Source: Ecdyonurus torrentis | Taxonomy: Eukaryota > Arthropoda > Insecta > Ephemeroptera > Heptageniidae | Length of the DNA stretch: 64,000 bases | NCBI GenBank assembly: GCA_949318235.1 | Contig: OX439132.1 | Coordinates: 28,198,243-28,262,242 of the forward strand | Direction: 5' to 3' | Shown: positions 42,250-52,315 of the stretch, piece after piece | Position numbering within the stretch: position 1 is the stretch's first letter | Layout of the letters: each line of letters opens with the position of its first letter | Notes under the pieces: generated by a model | The model's input: only the letters and a program-made list of their open reading frames with translations | Databases searched by the model: none | What the model was told of the DNA's origin: nothing | Position numbers and translations under genes: made by a program

Positions 42250-45200
42250 CAAATTATAAAATCAAAACTAAAATAAATTAATATTTTAGATAACTTTGTT
42301 TATATGGAAGGTTTGTTGGAACTTAAAAATTAAAATTTGATACTAAAAGCAATGTGCTGTAATAGTAATACGGTATTTAATTTTAATTTCAGAACCCATA
42401 CATGGTAAACTTGCTGATGGCTGGCTATGACAAGGATGAAGGAGCTCAGCTCTTCTTTATTGACTACCTGGCTTCTGTAGTAAAGGTGCCTTATGCTGCT
42501 CATGGCTATGGAGGTTTCTTCTCACTCAGTATCATGGATAGACTCCATCGTCCAGGTAAATTCATTGTACAATTATAAAGGCTGACCCAAGTTATATGAG
42601 TTTTTTTCCCTCCCGAGACTGCATTCAAAAAATTAGTTTCTCTTAAGTTAAATTAAGTTTGGACCATGCTAACTTTATTATTTATTTATTAAACACCAAG
42701 GTGTACTTATACATATTTATATAAATATTTATATAGGTCTACATTTTTGCATATTGACTTAATGATAGGGTCCGAGATGGACAATGAAGTAAGTGGTACC
42801 TAGTACATAGGCCACTACATAATACACATACACATTTATCATTACACTCGTGAAATTCTTTAATTTGACAGATTACATGGTGGAAACCATGCACCGCATA
42901 ACGGGTAATAACATGCCTGTCTGTACAGTTTGGGCCTTTCCACCCATTAATATTATTAATATTAAATGCAGGGGTATTATAGAAGGCCAGGCTGATATCT
43001 TCAGTTTTACTTAGTCTATCCTTAACAAATTTAATGTAATTATCTGTTTTTAACAATTTAAATTTCACTTGTAGTTCCGTTACAAATAACTCCTCCCCTG
43101 CTAGCTCGTAAACCAGCCTTGACGACGTAAATTTTGACAAGCAAAGTATCCGTTTTAAGTACCGAGACTTAACAGATTCTAGATTTTTGAAGTCTGTTAT
43201 AGACATAAATGACCAGAAAATTTCAATGCCGTACGAAGCAGCTGGAGAGATTTTCAGGTGAAACAGTTTAATAGCTGTTTTGGCCACTATTGCAGGAGTG
43301 GAGCCTAAGTGAGATAAGAATTGAATGGTGTCGTACCCTTAACTTAAAAGGTTTAGCGTTCTAAAAAAAAAGTACCATAAGGTGGGGTGACTTTGTCACC
43401 ACATTTTTCACCAACTAATTAGTAAAGGATAGGAGAAACCAACAAGCGCCTTACCACGATGAGGTCTGCAGCTCGGTGAAAATCTTGATGGCACAGGTTA
43501 CACAAATATTTACAAGTTTACTAAGACGTTTCAAGGGCAACAGCCCTCTTCTTCAGTTGCTTAGAGTGTAGGCGCTTGTTGGTTTCTCTTATCCTTTTCT
43601 TTGATTATCAATTCAAACCGAAATGGTTTAAACCTTTCCTAACTAATTACACAACTAGATAGAAACACATAAAAAAGAGAGGTAAAAGATTTTTGGGGAA
43701 TGGGAGATAATGAGCTTAGTTCAGGGACCCCGCAAAAGAGAGAGAAAAATATTCAAACCCAGGCCGAAATATGACGCATAGTGCGCCGTATGCACGGTGG
43801 TATGAACTAGAAGCTCGTAAGCAAATAGAGATTAGTTAATTAATTAGAGGATTTTTTGGCTTACAAAAGTAAATTAATTAGCATAAACGTCGCACCAAAA
43901 TATCGCAATGTCGATTATTTTTTCCTTTTCCTCTCTTTTGTGTTGTCCATCTTTACCCTCTATTTTATCCCACTATCTTTCTATTTTTCTACTCCCTGGC
44001 TTACATAAAGTTTTTTTTTTTTTTTTTTTTTTTTTTTGGTATATTCGTTGCATATCAAATATTTGGCGCGCCTCGGAGTAGCAACCAATCCGCGGTGGAA
44101 GCTAAGCGTCCACCGAGGCTGCGGGTATATAAGGCCGCGCAGTCTATGCTACTCCAGCAGTCGATCTCTGACCAGGGCTACTCTCTGGTAGATCACTGCT
44201 TCTCTCTCCTCACCATGCTGATGAGGCCCAGTAGGCTAAAACAGCGTTGTCCATGGTTAGAGAGAGTCGCGTCGAGTATTTTGGTGTGATGTTTTTGCTA
44301 ATTAATTTACTTTTGTAAGCCAAAAAATCCTCTAATTACAGTAATTAACTAATCTCTATTTGCTTACGAGCTTCTAGTTCATACCACCGTGCATACGGCG
44401 CACTATGCGTCATATTTCGGCCTGGGTTTGAATATTTTTCTCTCTCTTTTGCGGGGTCCCTGAACTAAGCTCATTATCTCTCATTCCCCAAAAATCTTTT
44501 ACCTCTCTTTTTTATGTGTTTCTATCTATCTTTTAATTATCAACCTATCGCAAAGTCGATTTTTTCCTAATTATATATTTATAATTACACAACTAATTAG
44601 TAAAGAAATTTCATGATTCTTAAACCTAAGCTAATAAGTAGTACATGTTCAGAATGTACAAATCATGAAGGTCTTACAGTAAAAAGTGAGTGAAAAATAT
44701 GGCAGCAAAGTCGCCCCACCTTATAGTAGGTATAAGACAGGGCAAAAAAGAACTGTCATCTGGTTCTTATGAACATGAACCGCATGTCTTGGAACCACAG
44801 CACAGTACTTAAGAACTGCAAAGATTAGAAGTAGTTCTGGTCCCTAGTATAAAACATAAAATTATTTGATATTTTTCTCCTTTTTATTATACTTTTACTA
44901 TAGGGTAGTTTTACTTAGCTTATCACTCCTTGCTTTTGGAGGAGTACAAACTTTAGAAGTAGCATAGGACTGGAATAGAAGTTAAGAATATACACAAAGT
45001 GGCAAAAAAGTAAACAATGATAGAATACAACCTTTTTAAATTTAACATTTCAACATGAAATTTAACCTTTTCATATCTACCTTTTGTTCTAATTTGCCTA
45101 ATGAGGTACATCTCTGGCCAAAAGTTTCAAAACAATCTGAAAGTGATAAGGCAAAACATGAGTTACATGAGATATCACTGCAAATTCCCTTTTTCCTGAC

Positions 45201-46414
45201 TATAGTAATAGTGGCGGTTTTTCAAATTTAGTATTCCTTAATCCTTAAGTATTGGCTAATATGTACTAGTAGTGTGTCTAGTTTGGTTTTTATGTTTTTC
45301 CATCAAAATTACACAAGATGTTGTATTGTTCATTTTTATCCGTTATTCACGAAGTATTTTCTTCAATTTCATTTTATAAGTACTGCATTATCATACTTTA
45401 CAGGAGCAAGAAACAAGTTACTGTAATAAAACAAAATATATAAATTATCATATTCCTAACAATTACGTATTTGATTACAGTACATGTGTATTTTGCAGTG
45501 AGATATTTCTGCAGTTTGAATTATAAAATAGAAATTTATGTATTAATTATATATAAAAAATAATAATAAAATAGTAGGAGAGAGTTAAGAGCACACTGAA
45601 TTTTAAATTTGTGAAACACAAAAATCTCTGATATATGTAGTTAATTGGGACTAGGGATGAAATTAAAAAAACATCTAGCACTCGTGTATGCTACAACATT
45701 TGATCAGTAATCCCAATTAACTATATAAATTAGGGAATCTTTGTGTTTTATTAATTTTCAATTTAATGTACTCTAATCTCTCCAACTATTTGCTATTAAA
45801 ATTTCATTTTTATAATTTTTTTTTTAACATATTAGGCCTATATATTATAGTATTTAATAATTACTTAAACATATTGATTGATAAATAGATGATAGATTAA
45901 CGTGTAGATATTGTAGACAGAGATTTCAAAAATTGAGTAATGGGAAATTTAGGTGTTAATTACTGTAATTGACGGGACACCTTACATGAGAGACTATCTC
46001 ATTTTCAAATCTAGCTACTGTACTGTACTTGTAATTCTATTGGCTTTGTATCAATAAATTGTCGCAAAGTTGATTTCTTTCCTTAATTATGTATTATGTA
46101 ATTTCAATTTATCATCTTGGAAAAAATGCTTACATGCACAGATAGTGTTAAGATCACGTTAAGATATATTGACTAATGTGCTTAGTAATAAATGTGATGT
46201 TTGAATTTCAGACATGACCCCTGAAGAAGGCTATGACGTGTTGGTGAAGTGTGTGGAGGAGGTTCATCGTCGCCTCATTGTCAACCTTCCAAACTTCAAG
46301 GTCCAGATGATCAACAAAGATGGAGTCACTGATCTGCCCAATATTTCAGCCAAGCAGTTGGCTATCAATGCCAGTACTGGCATCACAACAACTCCCTCTG
46401 TTGTGCAAGTTTAA
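40431..46414 (+). CDS. PSMB2: proteasome subunit beta type-2 (20S core, beta-4 position)
   Basis: Non-catalytic beta subunit of the 20S proteasome core. Exons: 40431-40521, 40723-40916, 42393-42555 and 46212-46414 (stop TAA 46412-46414). Phases 1, 0, 1; all introns GT-AG. The product is 216 residues against 201 in human, the extra length being a C-terminal tail ending in TTTPSVVQV. Family features: N-terminal MECLLGIAFNDFVLIAAD (no propeptide and no catalytic threonine, as expected for this subunit), then GESGDTTQFAEYISKNMQLY, KMRNSYELSP, NLLMAGYDKDEG, FFIDYLAS and KVPYAAHGYGGFF, then EVHRRLIVNLPNF. It is head-to-head with RpL13. Intron 2 contains a hairpin element and intron 3 a LINE fragment plus nested foldback elements; none disrupts the exons. 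Confidence 0.96.
40946..41316. repeat. foldback element in PSMB2 intron 2
   Basis: Outer inverted ends: GTTATGG...TAAATGTACTAGTTATCGGCA at the left and TGCCGATAACTACATTTACC at the right. A near-perfect 79-bp inner hairpin sits at 41014-41092 (TAGGTATGCCTGGAGTAATT against its inverse, meeting at GAATTC). The right part also repeats TGCCGATAACT. Non-coding. Confidence 0.8.
42210..42244. repeat. poly-A tract (35 A)
   Basis: An uninterrupted run of about 35 adenines in PSMB2 intron 2. It may be a retroposon tail, but no element body was recognised upstream. Confidence 0.8.
42660..43337 (-). mobile_element. 5'-truncated LINE (reverse transcriptase C-terminal region)
   Basis: On the minus strand an open frame of about 199 codons runs from about 43335 to a stop near 42740. 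It reads TIQFLSHLGSTPAIVAKTA, then SPAASYGIEIFWSF, FKNLESVKSRYLKRILCLSK and LVYELAGEELFVTELQ, and ends with a Cys/His-rich segment (CVLC..LC..YHLLHC). This layout is typical of the thumb region and C-terminal zinc knuckle of R1/jockey/CR1-type non-LTR retrotransposons. Past the stop the minus strand runs into TTTAATAAATAAATAATAAA, a usual LINE tail. The catalytic domains are missing, as expected for a dead-on-arrival copy in PSMB2 intron 3, opposite to the gene. Confidence 0.75.
43424..43605. mobile_element. foldback element, AAAGGATAGG family, copy 2, with hammerhead-like motif
   Basis: Ends AAAGGATAGGAGAAACCAAC and GTTGGTTTCTCTTATCCTTT are inverted repeats, followed inward by AAGCGCCT and its inverse. 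The minus strand at 43556-43525 reads CTGAAGA, a GC-rich hairpin closed by TGTT, then GAAACGTC. That order of conserved bases is the hammerhead ribozyme core found in Penelope-like and related retroelements. The same segment occurs at 52022-52053. Confidence 0.65.
43656..44528. mobile_element. large foldback element enclosing a promoter-like GC island
   Basis: Arms of about 230 bp (43656-43884 and 44297-44528) are nearly perfect inverted repeats. They share AGATAGAAACACATAAAAAA, CAGGGACCCCGCAAAAGAGA, CGCATAGTGCGCCGTATGCA and GGCTTACAAAAGTAAATTAA. The 410-bp interior has a poly-T tract and then, at about 44064-44285, a GC-rich segment with CCAATC (44085) and TATATAAGG (44126) followed by a pyrimidine-rich region. 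That segment encodes no recognisable protein and may be a captured host promoter and leader. Confidence 0.8.
45107..45235. mobile_element. Tc1/mariner-like MITE, copy D (degenerate)
   Basis: The left end TACATCTCTGGCCAAAAGTT matches copies A to C. The interior and right end are poorly conserved (GTGGCGGTTTTTCAAATTTA). PSMB2 intron 3. Confidence 0.5.
45571..45790. repeat. foldback MITE, ATAGTAGG...AGAGCAC family, copy 1
   Basis: Left ATAGTAGGAGAGAGTTAAGA and right TCTAATCTCTCCAACTAT are inverted. Interior blocks AATTGGGACTAGGGA and TTAACTATATAAATTAGGGA are shared with 51154-51360. A half copy is at about 46830-46930. Confidence 0.75.
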
Positions 46415-46511
46415 ATGAACACCACTTATCTTTCTTACTTTCAGTTCTTGTGATGTATGTTATGTTTAATTAAATGTAATTCACTGCATAATATGTTTTT
46501 GTCTACTTCAA

Positions 46512-46517
46512 AATAAA
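46512..46517 (+). terminator. PSMB2 polyadenylation signal
   Basis: AATAAA 97 bases after the PSMB2 stop codon, the first good signal downstream. Confidence 0.7.
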
Positions 46518-46519
46518 TA

Positions 46520-47340
46520 ATTGTAATTCTCTCTTACATATTTAATATGGATTTTTTTTTATGAATGAAATCATGATCTGAAATTATAAAATATTCTTTT
46601 ATGTATAATTTCAAATATATATATTTTTTTAAACCACTATCGCCATTTGAGATTTTCAGTTGACGCTGCTGCCTGGCGCCAACTCTCATTTGGTTTCTCC
46701 CTATCAAATTTTAACGTCACATGTTTGTCCATACCGCGATGGTATCTTTCCTTTTCCTAAATACACGTATAATATATTATAATATATATATTATTATAAA
46801 TATGCTAATAATGAAAAAAAAAATGATATAGAAAATAATAGGCAGAGAAATTAGAGCACGTTGAATTTTTTGTATTTATTTATTTGAATAAAACACAAGG
46901 ATTCTCTTGGGACTTGGGATGAAAGGTTCTAACATAGACAAGTATTATTTTATAAAATATATGTTAAAAGGATTGGGAATACTGTATCAATAAAATAAGA
47001 GAAACATGCCTAGTATATAGGTCTATGTTCCTATAAATCACCAATATGAGTCGTCTTCTGCGCACACTCCATGTGGTGAGTAACAATGAAATGGGGACGC
47101 TGTAGTGCCTAGAGGTCACAAATTAGAGGAAAATAAAGACAATATATAGACACTTTGGACAGGATTCGGCGTTATAAAGGGAATACATTGCAGAAGCAGT
47201 GGACCTGGACAGCATAATTTAAACTTTTATTGAAGATTTTAGACCATTTTAACTTGAAATGTAGCTAATTGCTTTCAAAATCAGCATTTATTTATTAATG
47301 AAATAATAGTGCATCTATAAAAATCATTATGTCGTATCGT
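46520..47340. other. PSMB2-MED21 spacer
   Basis: About 900 bp of AT-rich DNA. It contains a half copy of the ATAGTAGG/AGAGCAC MITE family at about 46830-46930 and ends in a 26-T run just before the MED21 leader. No additional gene recognised. Confidence 0.6.
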
Positions 47341-47460
47341 TTTTTTTTTTTTTTTTTTTTTTTTTTGTGGCCGGCGTTCGCCGGCACCGGCAGTTCGCCG
47401 GCTTGGCAATCTTTAAAAGTTTACCGCCCTTTCTTTTATTGACAACAAAAACAAAGATGG
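47341..47460 (+). promoter_or_regulatory. MED21 promoter / leader with GC hairpins and YY1-like site
   Basis: A 26-T run is followed at 47369-47402 by GCCGGCGTTCGCCGGC, then CCGG and a further TTCGCCGGC, which can form alternative GC hairpins. The start codon lies within AAGATGGCGG, which matches the YY1/initiator-type motif often found around starts of housekeeping genes. Regulatory roles are inferred. Confidence 0.45.
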
Positions 47461-49846
47461 CGGACAGATTAACACAACTTCAAGACATGGTCAATCAGGT
47501 CTGTATTTTAAGCTTAATCAATGGTCTTTTTCAAATAAGCGTAATTAATATCAAAAATACAATAATTGTTCTTTAATTTGAACAACAAAATTTATTCTCT
47601 CAGAATGAACTTATGGTAAAAATCGAACGTCAAAATTTTGCATGCCCATATGATTCCCATGAAGAACTATCAAGGCATTGCAAAATAACCCAAAATTCTG
47701 TAGTTAATATTGTCATTTTCCATGTAGTTCTAATTTATTCATGAAATATAAATACACAAAAGTATTATTTATATAGAAAAACTGTTTTTGGCAAGTTTAG
47801 TGTTTTAAATTAAAACACTAAAAATATTTGCACAACAAGTTGATTGTTCGAGCAGCATTTACATAGTCATCATAATTTCATATATGTATAGATACATACA
47901 CAGTCATATGATATGATATTATGTCATTATTATGTGTATTCACATGATAACTACCTTTATAGAGGTGCGGCAGGGTGGGGGCTGCTACGACCTACGGCCA
48001 AGGGTTTTAATAATAGCCAAGAGAACTTATAGACACCAGAGTATGCTATGTGTAAATATGATGTATTCATATCTGTATTATATAATCTATTTATTTATGA
48101 TTGTAACTATATGAATTCATTAGTATGTACGCATACTTATACATAAAAAAAAAGATATTTTGTACACTACATATTTATATGTTACTGATAAAGGAAGAAC
48201 TGTTTTGAGTCCGACTTTAAGCGATTTTGCTTCCATCCGCTTCCATTTTGACTTACTACTCATACGCCATGCGTAGTAAGTGGAAACGGAAGTGGATGTA
48301 AGCAAAATTGCTTAAAGTTGGCCTCAAAACAGTTCTTCCTTTATCAGTCAATTTATAGTTGGACGCCTTGGTCATGATGTGTAGATGCAGTACTCAATCA
48401 TTTAACATTGTATATTATAAAAGGTAGGGCCTTACCAAAGTTTCACAACCAGAAGTTGGCCAGTGGTTCTGTTAGTTAAATAGAGCTATGTACAGCTCTG
48501 GACAAAATTCCCGAACAGGGCAGCGGCGGCCACTGCGTTTTGCCATAAAGATAGCATAGAGTGGTTGCGGGTTGCTTGTTCGGGAACTTTTGACCAGAGC
48601 TGTACATATTATCACTCTTTTCGCATCAAAATAAAGCTTCTACACTGAACAAATTTCCAAAGAATGAACGATGTACACTTAACGCGGCTTCTGTTATATA
48701 AAGCAGATGTGAATTTCCAAAGAATGAACGATGTACACTTAACGCGGCTTCTGTTATATAAAGCAGATGTGAATTTGCCAGGTAGCCACAAATTTGTAAA
48801 GTGTAGATCAGTCACTTTTTGGAAATTTGTAAAGTGTAGAAGCTTCGATCATCTTGACGCAAGAAGATCGATATATACTGTAACTTAATAAGATGTTAAA
48901 TAATTTAAAGTACATAAAAAAAAAAATGGTCAGTTTCACTGTTTTGTCATACAGTATATTATATGAAAGGCATAACAAAGTATAAACAAATCGAAAGAGG
49001 CACCATGTCTTATTAAATTGATGTGACTGTGTTGAGCTATGTGGGCTCTACTCCTGGCATATCTCCATATATTATATGGAGTATGAATAGCTATGATATT
49101 ATTATTATAGTTATCAGGCAGCATGGGATTAAATGACTATGGAAACTATCACTCATATATTTTTTTTTTTAGATTCGTATTACCAGATTTAAGGAAACTG
49201 GACCTGAACTATCTTTTCATCTTATCTTTTGATGACAGCACTCACAATAAGCAATGAGAAATTCTTTTTTAAAAAAACGTGGTTCTAATAACAACATTTA
49301 TGTTATAGCAAGCTGAGCATTTTTGCAACAGCATTGGTATTTTACAACAAAGCGCGCCTCCCAGTAAGTTCCCAGGCTTCAGTGGTTCTCAAACTCCATC
49401 CCAGCAATCTCAGCAACAAGAAGAAGGTAAAAATTTGTGTACTAATCAGTTTCATTCCCCATTTACCATACTGGTAAATTGGGGCAATTTAGCATACTTT
49501 TTATACACATTTTTTTAAATAAATTTTTGATTAAAAAAATATAATTTCGATATAAATTCGATATTGCTTTGATGCTGTAGCGAACAATATGTGTATCTCG
49601 TTTTTTTATCACTGGAAGCAAAATTTGTATCTCATTTTTGTTTTTGTTGTCACGGGAAGCAAAATGTGTAAGTTCTTTCCGAACATAATGTAGATTTTGG
49701 TTGACTTACACATATTACATACCGTGACAAAAAAAAAAAAAAAAAAAATACAAAATACAAAATGAGATACACAAATTGCTTACTACAACATCAAATTAAT
49801 CTAAGACTTGAGATTTCAATCGTCAAAGTGACTCCAACTTACAGCA

Positions 49847-49907
<61 letters not shown>

Positions 49908-51772
49908 CCTATATATATCGCTATTATGACATCAATAGAAAATTGTTTTCAGAGATGTAAAACTAAAATTTTAAATACATTATGGAAAAAAAACACGTCA
50001 TTTTCAAAAAAACATACAAACTTTAAAAGTATCCCTCAGCTACTGTATTACCGGCACAATAAATAGGGATATAATATTTTTAATTTATATTTGAGGATGG
50101 TAACTTTAAATGTATCTCTAGTTCATGTTTTATCTTGGGTTCTAAATTCTATTGGTGATGTTACAGATTATGCTCATTTATTTGCTACACTGGTGGCGCG
50201 TTGTTCTAAGGACATTGACGTGCTAATTGATTCATTGCCTAGCGATGATTCATCAACAGAACTCCAGGTGAGATAATAAGTCTGGTTATAGATGTGAGTG
50301 AATTTTAATGAAGGCCTCAAATGTTTGTTGTGTAAAAAAATAGTTTAATAATAAAGGAAAATTTAGTAAATTTTTACAATAATGGTAATAATAATATAAA
50401 AAAAGGATAGAATAGGAAAGGCAATAGTAATTTAAAAATTCATACTAATTAAGTCAGTAGTTAATTAAATTTGTAAAATTGCAAGGGAGTTAAGGGTACA
50501 TACACAGAATAAGAAGATTTGATAAAATTGAGAGATTTGAGCACTTAAGAATATCGATGGCTTCGCGGAAAACCGAACTATCTGTAGTCTCCTAGCACCT
50601 CAAATTTGGAGCATCTGCGCTCTCCCCCTCTCCCGAAATTGAAGCATCTGTAATGGTGCGCTAGTAAGAGATGCTTCAATTTCAGCAGAGACGGAGAGCA
50701 CAGATGTTCCAAATTTGAGGCGCAAGGAGACTGCAGATAGTTTGATTTTCCGAGGAGCCATCAATATGTAGTGCAGGCAAGACAATATTTCACAAAATAA
50801 ATATTTATTTTCTATATTTTTACTATTGTATAACTGAGAGTAACTATTTTATGTCAGTATCAAAACAAAGAAAACTAATGGCCAATTTTTGGTAAAGACT
50901 AGCCCTACTTTAAAGAAAAAACCACCAATGTATCGGACAAGTAAAATTGCCTGTTTTTGTTTAACATTAAACTAAACTAATAATAACGTTTGAATGTAAT
51001 AAAAATTAGAATGTGCTTTTTGCTGACAATTTGCTGAAATATATAATATGAAATAAAAAATAATGATGAAGGCATGTAAGTATTGATACAGTATTAAATA
51101 ATATTTTATGTATAAGGAAAAAACAATTAATAAGTTAAAAAATATATTCAAAAAATGGTTGGTAGAGATAAGAGCACATTGAAGTGAAAGTTAATATAAC
51201 GCGAATATTCTCTAATTTATACCTACAGTAAATTGGGACTAGGGACCAAATATTTTAGCTTGTGCTAGTTAACAGATAGTCTTTAATTTACTATATAAAT
51301 TAGAGAATCTTTGCGTTTTATTAATTTTTAATTTAACATGCTCTAATCTCTACCTACTATTTTTTAAATAGATTTTTTAAACTTATTAAATAATATTTTC
51401 TCATTAATTACTGTAAAGCAGACGTCAGGTTTTTTTTTTCTTCTTCTTCTTCTCCCCTCCCCCCCCCCCCCTCCCTAAAAAAATAAATTTTTGTTTGATC
51501 TTGCATTTATATTTGGTAATACGATACTTAAAGTTATTAAATTTAATAGGATATACAGTGGAGAAATTTGATTTCATATTCTTTGGGCATGAATTTTGCA
51601 GGTTGCAAGCTTGCGAAGACTTGAGCAGGAGAATCAGGAGGCAGCTGAGAGATTACAAGAGGTAGTGAAGAGAGGTGAAGGCTTGCTGGAGCAAATACAA
51701 GCTGCTCTTGCGGACATTGTGCAGTGTCAACTTGATATGGCTAGCTCTGATCCCTCGGTCATCAATCCATGA
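47457..51772 (+). CDS. MED21: Mediator complex subunit 21
   Basis: Component of the Mediator middle module, where it pairs with MED7 through helices. It links activators to RNA polymerase II in the nucleus. Exons: 47457-47498, 49309-49426, 50167-50267 and 51602-51772 (stop TGA 51770-51772); phases 0, 1, 0; GT-AG introns. The product is 143 residues against 144 in human. It starts [14 protein letters not shown], the family signature, continues [17 protein letters not shown], then a glutamine/serine-rich linker that varies in the family, then [20 protein letters not shown] and [13 protein letters not shown]. It ends in a predicted coiled coil ([20 protein letters not shown]...[12 protein letters not shown]). 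Introns contain MITEs, a 60-bp tandem duplication and a TA microsatellite. Confidence 0.95.
48185..48347. repeat. near-complete palindromic MITE in MED21 intron 1
   Basis: CTGATAAAGGAAGAACTGTT at the left and AACAGTTCTTCCTTTATCAG at the right. Pairing runs almost to the centre (TACTACTCATACGCCATGCGTAGTA). Non-coding, 163 bp. Confidence 0.9.
48491..48604. mobile_element. Tc1/mariner-like MITE, copy C (MED21 intron 1)
   Basis: TACAGCTCTGGACAAAATTC at the left and CTTTTGACCAGAGCTG-TA at the right, TA-bounded, 114 bp. The GC-rich interior (GGGCAGCGGCGGCC...GTGGTTGCGGGTTGC) matches copies A and B in inverted order. Confidence 0.88.
48654..48776. repeat. 60-bp tandem duplication
   Basis: The 60 bases 48661-48720 (AGAATGAACGATGTACACTT ... 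GAATTTCCAA) are repeated at 48721-48780 with differences only in the last few bases. Two copies, head to tail, in MED21 intron 1. A shorter echo (GGAAATTTGTAAAGTGTAGA) follows. Confidence 0.95.
49569..49796. repeat. foldback element, TTGATGtTAGCaAtATGTGTA family, copy 1
   Basis: Inverted ends around TTGATG...CATCAA with internal ATGTGTATCTCGTTTTTTTA and its inverse. Related to 62841-62978. MED21 intron 2. Confidence 0.65.
49852..49905. repeat. (TA)n microsatellite
   Basis: A pure TA tract of about 54 bp in MED21 intron 2. Confidence 0.95.
50551..50767. repeat. palindromic MITE in MED21 intron 3
   Basis: ATATCGATGGCTTCGCGGAA at the left is mirrored by CCGAGGAGCCATCAATAT at the right. Inner blocks ACTATCTGTAGTCTCC, CTCAAATTTGGAGCATCTG and GATGCTTCAATTTC are mirrored too. 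TA-flanked ends suggest a Tc1/mariner-type origin. The frame across it is not a gene. Confidence 0.85.
51154..51360. repeat. foldback MITE, ATAGTAGG...AGAGCAC family, copy 2
   Basis: Left AATGGTTGGTAGAGATAAGA and right GCTCTAATCTCTACCTACTA are inverted. The interior shares AAATTGGGACTAGGGA and TATATAAATTAGAGAATCTT with 45571-45790. Confidence 0.75.
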
Positions 51773-52006
51773 GATGATGCCTGTGAGTTTCTCACAGAAC
51801 AATGGAACATTTCATCTAGTTAGTTTTGAACAATGGATAGGAGAGTGTCATGTATATAATTGAACTTGTGTTTACTGTCATGTTTAAGTAGATAAGTAAA
51901 TTGCTCAGTATAAAATTTTTTATGATATTTTTACAAATATCATGATTTCTATTTTAGAACTCAAAAAGTGCTTTGTCTAACTTAAAAGCTGTACTAAGTG
52001 TAGTCT

Positions 52007-52208
52007 CTACACTCTAAGCAACTGAAGAAGAGGGCTGTTGCCCTCGAAACGTCTTAGTAAAATTGTAAATATGTGTGTAACCTGTGCCATCAAGATTTTC
52101 ACCGAGCTGCGGACCTCATCGTGGTAAGGCGCTTGTTGGTTTCTCCTATCCTTTTCTTTGATTATCAATTCAAACCGAAATGGTTTTAACCTTTCCTAAC
52201 TAATTACA
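52007..52208. mobile_element. AAAGGATAGG-family element, copy 3, with hammerhead-like motif
   Basis: It matches the reverse complement of the left half and interior of 43424-43605 and then shares the downstream GATTATCAATTCAAACCGAA. The plus strand at 52022-52053 reads CTGAAGA, A, GAGGGC-TGTT-GCCCTC, GAAAC, GTC. The stem here is perfectly paired (6 bp), better than in the 43.5-kb copy. Confidence 0.7.
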
Positions 52209-52315
52209 TTAAAAGCTGTACTAAATATATAAAATTAATTTATTGATCAGATTACAAATTTGGTATATGTAAATCTTATGAATATCTGATATTAAAAAAT
52301 AAGATCTAATGTCGC

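Larger units (their letters stand above)
43373..44728. mobile_element. outer TIR element with other elements nested inside
   Basis: Left end 43373-43411 begins TACCATAAGGTGGGGTGACT and runs to TTTTTCAC. Right end 44690-44728 is its imperfect inverse, starting GTGAAAAATATGGC and ending GCCCCACCTTATAGTA. Between them lie a foldback element (43424-43605) and a larger one (43656-44528). The arrangement reads as successive insertions into one older element within PSMB2 intron 3. Confidence 0.7.

Noticed and set aside
44095..44289. 64-codon frame inside the large foldback element
   Set aside because: It overlaps the promoter-like GC island, shows no domain and has no homologue I recognise.
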